Source: Apricaphanius iberus (Eukaryota; Chordata; Actinopteri; Cyprinodontiformes; Aphaniidae). From it: a stretch of 64,000 bases of DNA. Shown here in pieces: positions 1 through 13,165 of this stretch. Within the stretch, counting starts at the first letter, position 1; each line of letters starts with the position of its first letter. The notes under the pieces were generated by a model. That model had not been told where the DNA came from, made no database searches, and worked only from the letters and a program-made list of their open reading frames with translations. The position numbers and the translations under genes were made by a program. The stretch covers positions 1,206,501 to 1,270,500 of the forward strand of contig JAPXFQ010002824.1 of NCBI GenBank assembly GCA_028564705.1, in the 5' to 3' direction.

Positions 1-404
1 CCACGATCTGACTTCCTATAAAACTCAGCATGGTGCATGCAGTGCACCTAGGGTGGAACATCAGCAAGAATGCAAGCTAAGGTATAAATGTGACAACTCA
101 AAAAAATGCTCAAAGGTTATGTGCAAAGAAGGGGCAAACCATAAACGAGTGTCATGGATAGCAAGTTCAAAGCTGTTTTAAATTTGCACATTTCTGAAAA
201 TATAATACAATAATATTCTTTCAATACAAGTAATAAACAGGATCTTCAAAACTTATGCTGGTTAGATGGTCAAAAACCAAAATTGCCTGAGAAAAGCATG
301 CAGTGGTTTGAGGGTTGCAGCTTTTAGTTTCACACACTGATGGTTAATGATGACTCACCTACACTTAAGGTATATTATTTTGCACCTTCTAACAGCTAGG
401 CTCT

Positions 405-600
405 TGCGAAAGTATTCACACCCCCTGAACTTTTCAAATGTACTCACAATGCACCCAATTAGCGTAGTGGATTTAAGAAGAAATTTATGACACCAACACA
501 AAATAGTTGTTAATTGTAAAGAGGAAGAAAATCTAAAAAAAAGTATGGCATGCATTTATTTCAGGTCCTCTCAGTCAACAGTTTGTAATACTGTTTTTTC
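405..600. mobile_element. Tc1-like transposon fragment
   Basis: The stretch opens with an 'agtattcacaccccctgaac' end, followed by a gttaattgt...gaagaaaat segment and a gcatgcatttatt block. These are the usual landmarks near the ends of decayed fish Tc1-like elements. No transposase frame survives. The family call rests on recognition, not on alignment. Confidence 0.45.
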
Positions 601-1209
601 ACTATAATTACAGCTGCTGATCTTTTGGGATTTGTCTCTACCAGCTTTACTCATCATCAAGTGTTGCTCCAATCTTTATAAAATAGCTCAAACTCAGCCA
701 GGGTATACATTAAATCTCGAGTCCTGCATAAAAGACTCTCAATTGCATCCCCGTCTAAACTCTGACTGGGTCATTCTTCTACATACAGCTGCTTCTATGA
801 TAAATGCTCTCCTTGCCCAACATGTCGGTCAGCCTGGTACGTCTGCAGTGGTGCTACAATCTTTCTGTTTTAAGATGATGGAGATGTTCAAAAATTGGGG
901 TATTATTTCATAACATAAACTGAGTACATAACCACTTCAAGGCCATATCTGCTCTGTTCCTGGGTCTCAATGCTGCGTGTTCATCCATGTTCTCTAATAA
1001 ACCTCTGAACAGCTGCTTTTGTACTTTTATTAAGTTATACGCACGTGGATTGGCTGCACTGTACTTTTTAGAGTTTCATCCTTTTTTTTAAGTTAAGAAA
1101 TAATGAATCATTCTCAGTCCAATTCACAGTAATTTACTTATTTGTCTATGGTCTATCAAATAAAATCCAAATCCAAATTGAATGGTTGGGATGCCTTGTT
1201 CTCTCAAGT

Positions 1210-1400
1210 CGAGGGTTTGAATTCAATTCACTTTTATTTATATAGTGCCAATTCACAACAAAAGGTACTTTACAACAAAAGTAATCAATCTTCATGTAAT
1301 TAAAAAGTATTACAGAGGAACACCCAAGTCTTAAGTAACAGGAAATACTTAAAAATGTCATTAGAATAGAATAGAATAATCCCTTATTGTCACACAAAGG
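1210..1400. repeat. LINE/SINE 3'-tail-like remnants
   Basis: The segment at 1216-1280 (ttcaattcacttttatttatatagtgcc and on) resembles the 3' tail of fish L2-type retroposons. At 1362-1400 an agaat pentamer run leads into 'cccttattgtcacacaaagg', which resembles another fish retroposon 3' tail. Both are short and diverged. Confidence 0.4.
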
Positions 1401-4265
1401 GGAAATTCAGCAACTTTTATCATTGTGTTATCATAAATAACTGTTATCTTCCCACACTTGGACTCCAATCATTTAATTAAAATAGATGTTTTCAGCTTGA
1501 CCCTTTTTACAATGAAAACAACTGGGCTAAATTACCGTATTGAGCAAAAAAGGAGAATGTCACATTTATTAACTTGTGCCCCCATCGTATAAGTCAAGAG
1601 GTGGAGGTTTCCACAAAACTCTATATCTCCCATGATTGTCCAGTAATGTCTATTATACTAAACTGGGACATTACACAGCACCAGCTGTGTATGATCAAAA
1701 AGGTAGAGAGCAGTCAGAGCCTTCCGTATGAAATGACACGAGCTGTGACATTAGGATCTGTTGGCTGTTTCTTATGCCTGGTTTTAACACTGTTTTGTGT
1801 CAACGCAGGTCCCCAAAGACCCACCTCGAGGACTCAGAGTCGAGGAAAGGAGAGAAAAAGAGAAAGCCGTCCTCAGGTTTCACAGCTTCAGGCTCAATTC
1901 GGTCCTGAAGTAAATGGGCTTGAGGAAAACCAATCCTAATTGATTCCAAGCCTCAAAGCTTTTTAGTAAACATTGTGGAGCAATGAAAATGACTTGTTAT
2001 CCTAATTTATTTGATGCTCATTCTGTGCACTTGGCAGAGCAGAGGAACAAAATGAGAAAGCAGCGTGATGTGAGACCAAATTCTAATAGTTTGTTTGATT
2101 TAGTCTGTTATTTAGTGAAATGTTCAAAGCACGGCTCCTCAAAGTGTACAGACAAAGGTATTGATACACATCACCATTTTTGACAAGGGTGACTGATAAA
2201 TAATTTATGGTTAAACAGACTCGTAGGTTAAATTGGAAATAAACATGCTTTTAAATTCATGCAAGGGCTTCATCTACCCAACAGAGATGACAAATCAAAA
2301 TTTTGACAAAAATAACTCACCTTGCACTTGGCAAATTAAACTCATTGCAAGGAATCACAGCTTGCGTAACTGTTTCAGGACAAACTCGCTTGTAAAGCAA
2401 GTTTTTTCATGTTGGATGTCCTTGTAAAGAAATCCTGTGCACAAAGACTTAGGTTAGTCCTAATGTCTTCCTGTGGAAGCACTGATTTACATCCTGCTCA
2501 TGTAAAAATTTCCAGCTCGGTTTTCTCCTGTGTGAAAATACTCTTCCTATTCATGTGTCAGGATTCATTACTCCCTGTAAACAAGCAGCACTTCCACAGA
2601 TTCAGCACATGAATGAGCAGCTTGGTCTTCTCAAATAATAGCTGTCACAGAATTTACCTTTGGTAGCAGTCTCTTGCTTTTACAGCAATGCAAGATATTA
2701 TTAAACTGCAACAACTTTCTTACTGAAGTGCAGAAGATGTAGCAGAAACTACAAGCTATGAATATAGGCAGAGAAACTGTGCGTCACAGAGGTAGGGAGT
2801 TCATATTGACAGGTGAACTCAGGTGAAGCAGCGCCTAGCACGGTCTCTGTTACTGGCAGTGATTTGCTGCTCCTCCGAAGGGATGAAATTCCATCTCTGT
2901 GCTCAACAAAGAGCCAGACGAGGTGTCACTCAGGCTTAGAGATGGGCCTCCCATCCAATATTCAGCAGCTCCTCGAGCTGTAAATCTACACAGGACACCC
3001 TGAACACAGGACCAGCTTAACACTGAGCCATCTCAATGTTTTACTAGGTAGCAACAGGCCTGGGTTCCAATGACAAAGCTCAGGCAAAAGTGTGAATGTG
3101 GCTGGAGCTAAGAAATAAGAACTGAATTTGGACAGTTGACGGTTGTCAAAGGACAAAAAAAAAAAAACAAATTTTTGAAGCAGGAATAGGTGATAAAAAA
3201 ATACCCCCACAGTTGAGTCATCATCTAAAGAATGAAAAAAGTACTGCATGGCAAAACTTGGCGGTCCACTAGCTTGCAGGCCAGGCAAAGGGAGAAATAA
3301 CTGGTTAGCAGCCAAGAGACACATGGTAGCTCTGGAGGAACTCCAAAGATCCACAGTTGAGATGGGCAGGGTTGATGGTTAGATGAGTGCAGCTAAATAA
3401 AGGAAAGTCCTGGATGGAAATCCGTTAGAGGCTGCAAAATCATATGCATGGGTTATTCATATGTTAGAATGACTCAGTCACAGTCGAGACTGACAATCTG
3501 TGGCAAGACTTCAAAATAAATCTCCGTAGACACTCTACATCCAACCTCACTGGTCGGAAAAGATGGGGGAAATTTCTAGGATTATTAATACTTTCATAAA
3601 TCATTGTTAAAAAGACAGAGAAAAATATTGCAAGTGTTTTTACAAGGTCAGATTATGCCTATACAAAAATGTGCTTGAACACTAAATAATCAGTTTTACA
3701 ATAAGCACTCAATCACTGATGCTCCAATCTACAGTGGTACCAGCAAATGAACTCTATGGTGACTGAAATTCACATAAACATGAAAAAAACTATATCTTAA
3801 TACATGGAAAAACTCCAAAACTCCAGTAAATATACTCACAGCTGAGGTTTGAACAATAACCTAATCTATTCCTCAGAGACCTTTGGCATGCTCTGTTCTG
3901 GGACAATGCTTAATGAACAGCAAAACATGAATTTCTGGCCCCACATACAGCGCTCGAAATGTAACTAAACACTAAGATTACCTCAGAGACGACAGAGGGA
4001 TGACAGCTGGCAGGAACACAAAGGACTAGGCTCAGCCTAAGGCTGTCACTATAACAGGACCACACTTGAGGTGAGAGGATACAATCTGCCATTTGTCAGA
4101 TCGGTTGCTGTGTGACAGCATTTCTTCCTATGCCCTTATCTGTTGATGCTTCACATAAATGCAAAAAAGGAAGAAAGGCAAAGAGACTACATGCAGAGTG
4201 TGTGTACTTGTTGTTATTAATGATGATTTCTTCCTGAATTGTTTTTGGTTTTGTGTTTCACTCAC

Positions 4266-4423
4266 CCTATCTGTCTGTTGGTGGAGGGAGCCTGAGTGAT
4301 GACGGAGCTGGACTGAGGAGAGGGAAGGGCCTGCTGGATCACTATGCTGGTATCATGGTTGGCCATCCGTGCGTGGGACTGCTGGTGCTGACCTTGACCT
4401 GTTTGGCCATGCAGTGAGATGTT
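4266..4423 (-). CDS. creb5: creb5 exon, Gln/Ser-rich linker
   Basis: The exon is 158 bp, with acceptor ttttcag and donor gtgagt. It encodes NISLHGQTGQGQHQQSHARM, then ANHDTSIVIQQALPSPQSSS and VITQAPSTNRQIG, the segment that in vertebrate CREB5 joins the transactivation region to the Pro- and His-rich parts. It ends two bases into a glycine codon, so the next exon (outside the window) must begin in phase 2. Confidence 0.92.
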
Positions 4424-7400
4424 CTGAAAAGAGGAAGTGAGAAAATAAAAATAACAAAGTGTGCACACAAGGATAAGAATGAAGCACAACAGTACATATG
4501 TGCAACAATTTAGCTTTTCCTTCCTTTACACCCATCTTGAAGCTGTAATGAAGAATTATATAAACTATCCTCTACAAGCTTTTCCACGTTCCATTTGTGA
4601 CAAACTGACAGTCTAATGAAGACCAGGTTCCCTGGAAACTCTCTGTAGGCTCAGTCATGTATAACACCCATTGCAAAATAGTTCTGGACTAACAATATTT
4701 TGCATTTTCAGTTATGTTTTTTTTAATTTGTTTTCCATATGGGGGTCTTTTCATTGGGTTCACGTGTTGGAATAGTACGTACTTGCCTCATTGGCATGAA
4801 TGTCACTTTAATTTTGAGCTTTTAAATGTGAACCATTCTTTTACTTTGCAATAGCATCATTTCGAATTCATACTTTTCAATTTTATTCAGGTTCAGAATT
4901 ATACATGTAGGCTCAGCTTTAACAATCCATATTAATTAGTATTTCTTAGAACGTTTGAGCAAAACTGAGTATTTTAAGCCTTCAGCAAGGCCTAGCAAAG
5001 TTTTGGTTGGATATTTGACCATTTATTCTTAAGATTATTTAATTAAGTTCAAGTAAATTGTGTCCTAGCATGGGCCTGCCATTTAAGCACAGTCTATTTT
5101 CAACAGGTTTGAGGTAAGAGTAATCACAGAAGTTGTTTCATCCTTTCAAAATTATTTTTGATGTGTGTTTCCAATCATTAATCCATACATTACTTTCTGA
5201 GTTATTTTGCTAAAATACAGACACCAACATGAGCTCCATGGCAAAGGCAATAAACCAATGAACAATTCTGTCATAACGATGAAACCACATGTTTTCCAAA
5301 CTTTCGTGAACTGGAAAACCCTAAAACACAACTGTCAATGTCCACGGTGAAGCTAGCTTTACGTTGGCATAGACAAAGAGAGAGCTGAAATAAAAAAGTG
5401 CCCATAACAAAATTACCACCATTAAGCTGGACGAAAATGTGTAGATGCCCTTTTGGATGACCCAAATGGCTTTATGGTCATAGGAAACTAAAACCAACCT
5501 ATTTGGCCGCAATGACAAGAAGAATCTCTGGAGTATTTGAGGTGAAACTTTCAAACCAAAGAATACTATACTAGCTGTCAAGCATTTCCCATGGCAATAT
5601 CAGAATATGCATTGCACGAAGTGGTTGGAATGAAGAGGAAGAAGGAATACCGGCAAAATTACTTTAAATCAACACCTAGATACATGGTCTGATGTTCAGA
5701 CAGAATTGTGCCAGAAGCTGTTGAAGGGTAATTAAAAAATGTGTGGTTTTCCTACAACTTGCTTAAGCACATTTAACTGAGTATTATCATAGTGAATAAT
5801 ATATGCATTTAATCATGTATGCATAACCTCCAACTTGTTTGGATCAGAGACCCTCCCCCAAAATCAAAATAATCAAAATGTGTTGTTGCACAGCACATAA
5901 TTATGAGACTATTTTTCATTCTTGCTGGCTAACTGCAGCTTTTCAGATGTTTCAGAGCTTTCACTGCTTTTCTCTGACTATTGTGTATTACACCCCTATA
6001 TTGTCTTGCTCTGACTCGTCTCCTGCTGACTTAGCAGAGCCTCCCGTCATAAACCACACAGGCTGGGCAGGCTAGACATGGCTGACCTGAACACAGACAG
6101 CCTCCTGAGCCAAAGTCCCAGAAAACAGCTTAGCTGCAGCATGCTCTGCACATGTTCCCAGACGTTAAATAAGCAGTCTGTCTTCTGCTGATTTGACTTG
6201 TATCCATGTCCCAGGTGAAGATGCAACATGGCAGACCTATAATGCATAAATGATGATGCCCTTTGACAAATATAACGTGTTGGGCCTCTGCTTACATGCA
6301 GGATGGTCAGGCCAGTTTGTCAGGCTTTGCTGTAAGAGCCAAGATGTTGCCTCAGTGGTCTGACTTTATTTCTTAAAAGAACTATGTCTCTCCTTCCTTC
6401 AGAGATGGATGGGGAACTGTTTGAAGTTAGAGGTGAAGAAGCCGTTCTCAGTTCTGTTCATCTGTGGTGGGTGACAAATCTTTATCTACTAGACCTGGTG
6501 TGTTACTACTGAAAGGTGCATACCTTAAACAGAAAGGTGCAAATAGATTAACAATAATGTAGCACACAAAAATGTGTGGTCATCCTAAAACAGTGCATTG
6601 TGGTGTGAGGTTTAGGGTGTTCTTAATCTAGTTGTGATGCTTTATCAGCTCACAGAGGGTAAACATCTATTTATGACTAAAGATTTAACCAGATAGCGGT
6701 TTATAACTCAACCCTTGCGGAGGGGTGTGGCTTTAGGTTTTTCTGGGTTTTTCGGTCTGAGGCTTTCTTCTCTATTTAGTAGTACCTGTTTACTGTCCTC
6801 GTCTTCCTGCGCTTTGCAAAAGTCCTGCTCAATGGAGCAGTCAAGGTCACTGAACAGTCCAACCTCTTCGCAGTTCTTCAAAAATCGCGTTGGTGTGGGC
6901 GTCTGGTCTGGAAATCAAAGAATATTTTGTCAAGTTTTAAGTACTCAACGTATAGCAGTTAACAGTATTTATTTTTTCAGACTATGAGGAAAAGCTCAGT
7001 AATAAAACAAACCAACACACCACAGAACATTATGTCTACAAGAGAGGTTATGTCCTTTCTAAGGTAAATGAAATTATAATAGAAACTTACTCTGGTGTAT
7101 TTGGAGTAATACAGAAAACAAGATAATGATCCCCTCTCAGGTTAACTGAAAACACACTACCTTGAGTAAAAGTATTCATTCCCCAGACATTTTCCAGATT
7201 TAGTCACAGTCTAACTGCAAACCTCAGTTACATTTATTGGTACTTTATGAGATAAAAAAAAAAAAACACAAAATAGTGCTCGATTGTGAGGTGGAAAGTA
7301 AACAATACATGTTTTTCAAAGTTGTTTTAAAACAAATAAAAATGAGTCAAAGGTATTTCACGACCAGCCTTGCATTTGTGGAGACTCAAGTTGTTGCCCA

Positions 7401-9449
7401 GTTTTTGCAAAACAGATGAAAAACTTTTAGATTTAATGAAGAGCCTCTGTGAACAGTTTTTAAGTAATGCCACAGATTATCAATGAAGTTTAGGAGGTAG
7501 TTGAACTTTGACTGGGCAATTCCAACAAATGAATGTAATTTCTTCTAAGCCCTTCCTCTGTAGCTCTGGCTTCACATTTAGGTTTGTATTTATGTTTGTA
7601 GGTAAAACTCGGGTCCAAATTCAAGTATTTAACAGCCTCTAAATAACAAAGCCTTTACTCATCTTGTAGGTTTGCAGTGTTGCCTTGGTTTTTCTAATTT
7701 CAGATGATGGATTGGACAGAGCTTTGTTTTATAATCTAACCATCTTTTAAATTACTCCACAACTGCATTTATATTCAGTTTAAATTAAACCCAAGTATAT
7801 TACATTTACTAATTAAGCAACTTCAGTAAGTTTTTTTACTGCAATTAATTTTATTTTAGGGGGTCAAGTAGAGGAAGTTGACATATAAAAGACATCGTAA
7901 TAAAATAAGACAAGGTTTCTATGGGTTCAAGGTACTTTAAGTTACTCTCACCCATTTGGTTGTTGAAAAAAAAAGCTTCAGTGCCTTTAGTTGTTGAGAG
8001 GGAGATGCTCCATTGACAGCACCATTTTTGCCGACAAAGAACAGATTCTTCCTGCTGAGAGGGGGGTCTCAGCCAAGCTGCAGCATTCAGCTTGACGTTC
8101 TGGGGGGTGCCCTCGTATCAAGTTTCAGACAGTTGAAGGTGATTTTAGGATCACGGTTGTTTCAAAGGCTAAAAGCATGCCTCGTGGTCTGTTTACTCAT
8201 TCTGGCTAGACTGGGGATTGACACACACTTTCAGTTAAACTTATGCACTCAAAACATAGTTTTACCCCAAGCGGAACTTGATTTTTAATGTATTGGATTT
8301 TAATTCAAGCCCTAACAGAAACATTTTTTAAAAATACATTTTTTTTGTTCAATGAAAAGCGAATAATGTTCACTTTATGATAAAGCTAAGGAAACTGTTT
8401 TGACACATCACCACGTGTGACTAAGCTCTAGCATATGGGTATTGTTAAACTGCAGACCATTTTCTCCCTACTTCAACAAGTAATTCAGAGAATTTGTAAC
8501 TCAGACAGCAGGCTATTTGACACCCGGCCTAGAAAAGCTGATCCTGTGGTCCAGTCAATGTAAATAATAAAAGAGATAGATTCTGCTTTATTTAGTCAAC
8601 AGCTGGAGAGGCATGATGCTTCTAGGAAAAGAGATCTATGACACCAAGATGAGGTGCAAATCATTACATATACTTCAAAATAAACTCACCAATAGGAAAA
8701 TGTAAATTACTCAAAGCATTAGGAAAGGAAAAAAAAAGCACAATATGATGGAGACTCAGGCGTCAGCATCTCTTTATTATGCTGAAGTGTGCACATATGG
8801 TATGAACAGAAGGACATGAGCCGTAGGCTAACAAACCATATGATTTACATTACTGTAAACAGCTTGTATAGGACTCGCCATAAAGGTTCGTGATGACAGA
8901 CAAGTATGTCTGCGGCTGAGTCACTTCTGCATCATCTGCAGACCTGTGCAAGCCTCTGCATCAGAAACCTGCTGGACTGTAGCACCAAATCAGTCCACAG
9001 TGATGCCGGGGTAACTTACCTGATAACATGTTGTCATTCTTTATGGAGGGGAACTTCAGGGTCATCTCATGTTTGTGACGATGAATCATCAGATGGTCCT
9101 CAGTGGGAAAACGCTGTTTGGATTTTGAGACCAGGAGTTATGTAGAGGAGAAAAAGGAAAAAGAGTGAATGGAAAGGAAAATTGAGATTTTAGAGCAAAG
9201 TCAAAAAAGATACAGATTAAACCAGGGAACTAGAGGCAAGATTACCCATGTATTCCTCAAGTAACATACTGTACACTGGCTGTTTGCTTTATAATTAGAT
9301 TTGCTCTTCACTCTTGCACTATCATCAAATAAACGTATAGGTACTCTAGGTATATATAGATATACACCAACCTGAGAGCAGCCAGGAGCATTGCACATGA
9401 ATGGCCTTTCCTGGTCTGAGTTCATCCCTCTGGCCAGCGTCTCATAAAA
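4266..9449 (-). CDS. creb5: CREB5 (cAMP-responsive element-binding protein 5), four N-terminal exons, partial
   Basis: CREB5 (CRE-BPa) is a nuclear bZIP factor of the ATF2 subfamily that binds cAMP response elements as a homodimer or with Jun. Four minus-strand exons join in phase: 9449-9372, 9113-9020, 6907-6786 and 4423-4266. They carry the C2H2 finger (RPFMCNAPGCSQ, then FPTEDHLMIHRHKH), the ATF2-type transactivation motif with two MAP-kinase sites (DQTPTPTRFLKN), and the conserved QSSSVITQAPSTNRQIG segment. All four splice pairs have AG/GT. The His-rich region and bZIP are missing because they lie left of base 1, so this is a window cut and not a truncated gene. The start is probably the ATG at 9425-9423, giving MNSDQERPF, which matches the short mammalian isoform. 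Upstream residues FYETLARG would be coding only if an earlier exon supplies a start. Which teleost paralogue (a or b) this is cannot be decided. Confidence 0.92.
4424..6785 (-). other. creb5 intron, nothing further recognised
   Basis: This is AT-rich intronic sequence between two well-supported exons. The short open frames in it carry no recognisable domain or codon signature, and no clear transposon ends were seen. Confidence 0.7.
6786..6907 (-). CDS. creb5: creb5 exon, MAPK-regulated transactivation motif
   Basis: The exon is 122 bp, with acceptor ttccag and donor gtacta. It starts with two bases that complete the codon left open by the previous exon. It encodes DQTPTPTRFLKNCEEVGLF followed by an acidic stretch (SDLDCSIEQDF, then KAQEDEDSKQ). 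In ATF2-family proteins the paired Thr-Pro sites are phosphorylated by JNK or p38; here that role is inferred from the family. Confidence 0.92.
6908..9019 (-). other. creb5 intron with Tc1-derived insert
   Basis: This intron separates the second finger half from the MAPK-site exon. Its left-middle part (about 7,160-7,700) is a Tc1-like remnant, described separately. The rest has no recognisable coding or repeat structure. Confidence 0.65.
7160..7700. mobile_element. Degenerate Tc1-like transposon remnant
   Basis: It starts with 'aaagtattcattccccagac', close to the end sequence seen at 405 and at 51,880. Later blocks (gaacagtttttaagtaatgccacagatt; gaactttgactgggcaattcc; ctctgtagctctggcttcac) are hallmark internal pieces of a common fish Tc1-like family. 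No intact transposase frame remains. Confidence 0.6.
9020..9113 (-). CDS. creb5: creb5 exon, second half of C2H2 finger
   Basis: The exon is 94 bp. It opens in phase 0 with RFPTEDHLMIHRHKHEMTLK and ends one base into a codon at donor gtaagt. The two histidines complete the zinc finger begun in the preceding exon. The acceptor is aaacag. The intron between the two finger halves is only 258 bp. Confidence 0.92.
9372..9449 (-). CDS. creb5: creb5 exon, first half of C2H2 finger
   Basis: The exon has 26 codons in phase 0, with acceptor tttgcag and donor gttggt. It reads FYETLARGMNSDQERPF and then MCNAPGCSQ. The two cysteines are the zinc ligands of the single N-terminal finger, and the finger is split across the next intron. 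The Met at 9425 is the only in-frame ATG and is a plausible start. Confidence 0.9.
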
Positions 9450-11419
9450 CTGCAAAGAAATACATAAGAAAAACTCAATAAAGGAAACTGGATGACACTA
9501 AATCCCATGTGAGCACTTAAAGGAACAAACGCAATGCTACTGTCAATACAAAGAGACTACGACACATATTACTTGTGCTAATGAGCTAGAAGCTGCCAAA
9601 ATTAAATACGGACTTTAAAAAGAAAGAAGTCAGATACTTTAATCCAAACACAGTTGACTAGCAACCATTTCAACAATAAACACATATTCAAATGGATGGT
9701 GTCTATTCATAGCCAGGGATAAGTATAATTTTTCTTAAAACTGGGATTATTATAACCTATTACAAAAATATGGAGCACTGCAATTTATCAAATCGTAATC
9801 ATGTTTCAGATATAGAAGTTGACTTCAGTGTCACTTTTTGCATGGTATTATATTTTAAGGGACATACATTACTACTCTGCAAATAACAAATCTGGTCAGA
9901 ACAAATTCTGACTCGCCCTTGATAAGATTTCAGAGGCCAGAATGCTTCTGCCTAAATAAACTGCTTAGGAAATTACATCATCATAAAATCACAAAATAAA
10001 AAAGAGAAAAATAAGGAGAGTTTTTGCAACTAATATCGTCATGTTAACATAAAAAGAAAATCAATATCTGCCGTTTGTCATATATCATGTAGACCTGCAA
10101 AATACTGTCTGCAGTTTCAAATTAAGATATACAATTACTGCTAAACAAAAAAGATTTGTCTTTTAGATCAATTGTTGTGAACTTATTTGATTAAAGAAAT
10201 GTTTTACATATGTACTTAACTATTAAAATAAGGCCAACAACAGTTAGCATTTTAATTAAGTCACTTTATATTTAGGATTTTAGTAATTGGTTCAAAGATC
10301 TTTAAAATAATTGAATTAGCTGTTTCACTTCTCTGGGGAAACATAATAAAGGGAAGTGGTGTCATAGCAGACAAATATAATTAGACTGTGAAGTCAGCTC
10401 AGGCTAAACCTTAAAAATTGCTTTACTAAAGCTAAGAATGTGTCTGTTCATGGGTGCAAGAGATCCACCTTGTCAAAAGTAAAAGACTTTGACTTTTTTT
10501 ATTTTATTAATTAGCATCTTAGACCCTGGGATGTACTAATGAAAACAAAGCAATAACATGGAAGCATCACAGAGTTAAAGAGAAAGAAATTAAAGTTTTC
10601 TAAATAAAATCCTGCTTCACATTTATGTGCACAATGTAATTTTTTTACAGCAGAATGAAACATTGAGTAAACCTTCAAATTTTTAGATATAACCAAAGAA
10701 AAGTAAATAAAGGAGGAAATGTGAATTTTACCAACTAAAATTAGTAATGTAAGGCTTAAAAGCACTGATTAGCTAATTGGATCCGTCATTTATAAACAAC
10801 ATATGTGATGCTATGTGAAGAAAACGATTTGTCTCATCCTAGATATAAGAAAAGTTTGAGGTAATGTTTGTTATTGTGTGTTTGAAAGTAAATAAAAACA
10901 AAATAGCTGCAGATTATGATGTGTTTCTACTGCATAAAGTTCAATGCACTAGTTTATGAATGTCGACAGTGCTTTGGAAAAATAAAACAACTAAATTGTT
11001 GAACCAGGTAGTTAAATCTAAAATGCAATATTTTGTTAATGACTAATTTATCATTCCAAATTCTTCACGTTTAGGAGGCTGTTACATTTTTTTTATGTTT
11101 TATTCTGCACAATGTGATATATCTACATTTTTTTACATCATGAAGAGCATTGTCATCATACTATAGAACATTTTTAAAAACATTTTTTTCATTAGTGCAG
11201 TATATTTTAGAATATCAGATATTCATGTTTTCCAGGATGATAGCGTCGCATACAGCGGTGTACGTGCACAACACATAAAAGATGTCATGTCAAATGTGAA
11301 AACATTACTAGTATTAAACGTGAGGTCTATTTTAATGTTAAGTCCGAACTTTGTGACAGAAAAGTATAAGTATAAAAGAATAGAAAAGCATTTTATCCAG
11401 GACAGTTAAACAAATGTAC
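9450..11419 (-). other. Probable creb5 5' intron, nothing recognised
   Basis: AT-rich sequence upstream of the first visible creb5 exon. I saw no further coding exon, no strong CpG content and no clear repeat ends. Confidence 0.6.
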
Positions 11420-13165
11420 TCTCCCACCTCACCCCCTTCATCCTCCAACTCAAACATCGTGAACATGCTGGTAGATAACGTTCTCTCTAAAATTCCAGAC
11501 ATCATTGATACCATTGCTCCAACTAAAGTGAAAGTAGTCTAGGGCAGAAAGAAGCCTCTGTGGACCAGCGATTCACTGGTTAGAAAAAAAAAGGATTGTC
11601 AACAAGCAGAGGGAAAATGGGATAAAACCTGACTCCAGGTTCACTGTGAGATCTATAGATATCACTTAACTTTGACAGATCCAAGAGAATTGTTCTTTTC
11701 TGAAATCATTAACAGAAACAATGATAGTGCATAGACTTTATTTGCAACTGTGGAAAGACTAACTAATCATCCAGTGACAGTAGGTGAAGAAAAATTGAGG
11801 TTAAGTGTGTAACTCCGTATCAAACCCAACACAACTGTTATCCTTACTCAACACCTATAAAGAGAAAATGTCTGCATTTCAAAAATTAAATTGAAAAACC
11901 ATGACAAAAGCTTACCCACAGTTTGTCTTAAGAAAGTTTCCCTTGTCATAGGGTCTGATCTGATTTATTTAACTCACCCCTAGTGTCAAGTGTCTTCCCA
12001 GAAGCTTAAAAACCAGCAGTTGTCAAACTATTACTAAAGAAGAACTATCTGGACATCACGTTAATGTAAAACTAAAGGCTGTTTTTATATTTTACAGTCT
12101 GGTTTCCACGTTCATTTAATCTGCATAAATACAGACTATGGCAGAACCACATTGCTCGTTCTGTTGGACCTCCTTGCCACATTTGACACTGTTCATCATG
12201 ATATACTATTGCAACGACTGGAGAGCTGGGTCGGAGTCCCTGGAACAGTACTAGGCTGGTATGAGTCTCACCTTAAGAACAGGAAATTATTTGTGTCATT
12301 GTATTTCATCAGAATCAGACAGAAATCACATGTGGGGTCCCCTAAGGCTCCATCCTGGGGCCCCTCCTATTTAATATCTACATGCTCCAGCAAATCCAAT
12401 TAGATTAAATGGTATAACTATGAAGATGACACTCTACATTACTATGTCACCAGTGACTTTAAAACCCTCCAATTTCTAAGTATGCATTAACTAAATCAAT
12501 GAACAGATGTGCAATATTTTTCTCCAGCTGAACAGAAACATAACTGAAGTAGTTATTTTCAAGCTGAAGAAGAACAATCAAGATTCAGGCCGACAGCTTC
12601 AGTTAGTACAGCTAAAAACTACAGTTTGGGCCCAAAATCTAGGTGTACAGTAATTAAAGTAGAACACATCACCCCAGTTCTAAAGTCCTTACACTGGCTC
12701 CCTGTAGCTCAGAGAACAGACTTTAAAATACTCCTACTAGTTTATAAATCACTAAATGGTTTAGCCCCAAAGTATATTGAAGATATCTAGCCACTATACC
12801 AGCTCCCCAGACCACTCAGGTCTTCCAACTTTAGTCTACTAGTCATCCCTAGAGTCCCAACCAAACATGGAGAAGCAGATTTCAGCTTCTATGGTCCCCT
12901 TATCTTGAACAAACTTCTGTACCGCTGCAAATCTGCAGAGTACGCTTAGTTCCTTTAAATGAAGGCTAAAAACACATCTGAGCTGCCTTTGAGTGCGTGA
13001 TTAATAATAGCTGGAATGTAATTTGCTTTAATGTGTCAAATGTTTTGTCTCCATAAGGGTGTGTTTTTAATGCTTTTACTGTTGGTTCATTGCTGCTTTT
13101 CTTGCATCCCCTAACCACCCAAAGCACCTTTAGTTGCCTTGTGCGCTTTACAAATAAAGCTGCTT
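11420..13165 (+). mobile_element. Decayed L2-type LINE remnant
   Basis: Broken plus-strand frames match a fish L2-type non-LTR retrotransposon. The endonuclease-RT linker lies around 11,460-11,640. The reverse transcriptase core lies at 12,152-12,403 (LDLLATFDTVHHDILLQRLE, with the AFD box altered to TFD, then a degenerate GSPKAPSWGP in place of GVPQGSILGP). The C-terminal region around 12,650-12,960 has repeated stops. The 3' tail (gcgctttacaaataaagctg) lies near 13,148. There are many frameshifts and the FADD box is not preserved, so it is inactive. Confidence 0.75.

Larger units (their letters stand above)
1..4265 (-). other. creb5 intron (downstream part), no coding exon seen
   Basis: This lies 3' of the last visible creb5 exon on the minus strand, so it should be intronic. 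I looked for the next creb5 exon, which in mammals encodes a Pro/Ser/Met-rich segment before the His-rich region and bZIP, and saw no open segment resembling it. It must lie beyond the left edge. The stretch is AT-rich and holds two repeat remnants, listed separately. Short open frames here have no recognisable domains. Confidence 0.6.

Noticed and set aside
2986..3354. 122-codon minus-strand frame within the creb5 intron, considered as the next creb5 exon
   Set aside because: Its translation does not resemble the Pro/Met-rich creb5 segment and lacks a splice acceptor in the needed phase.
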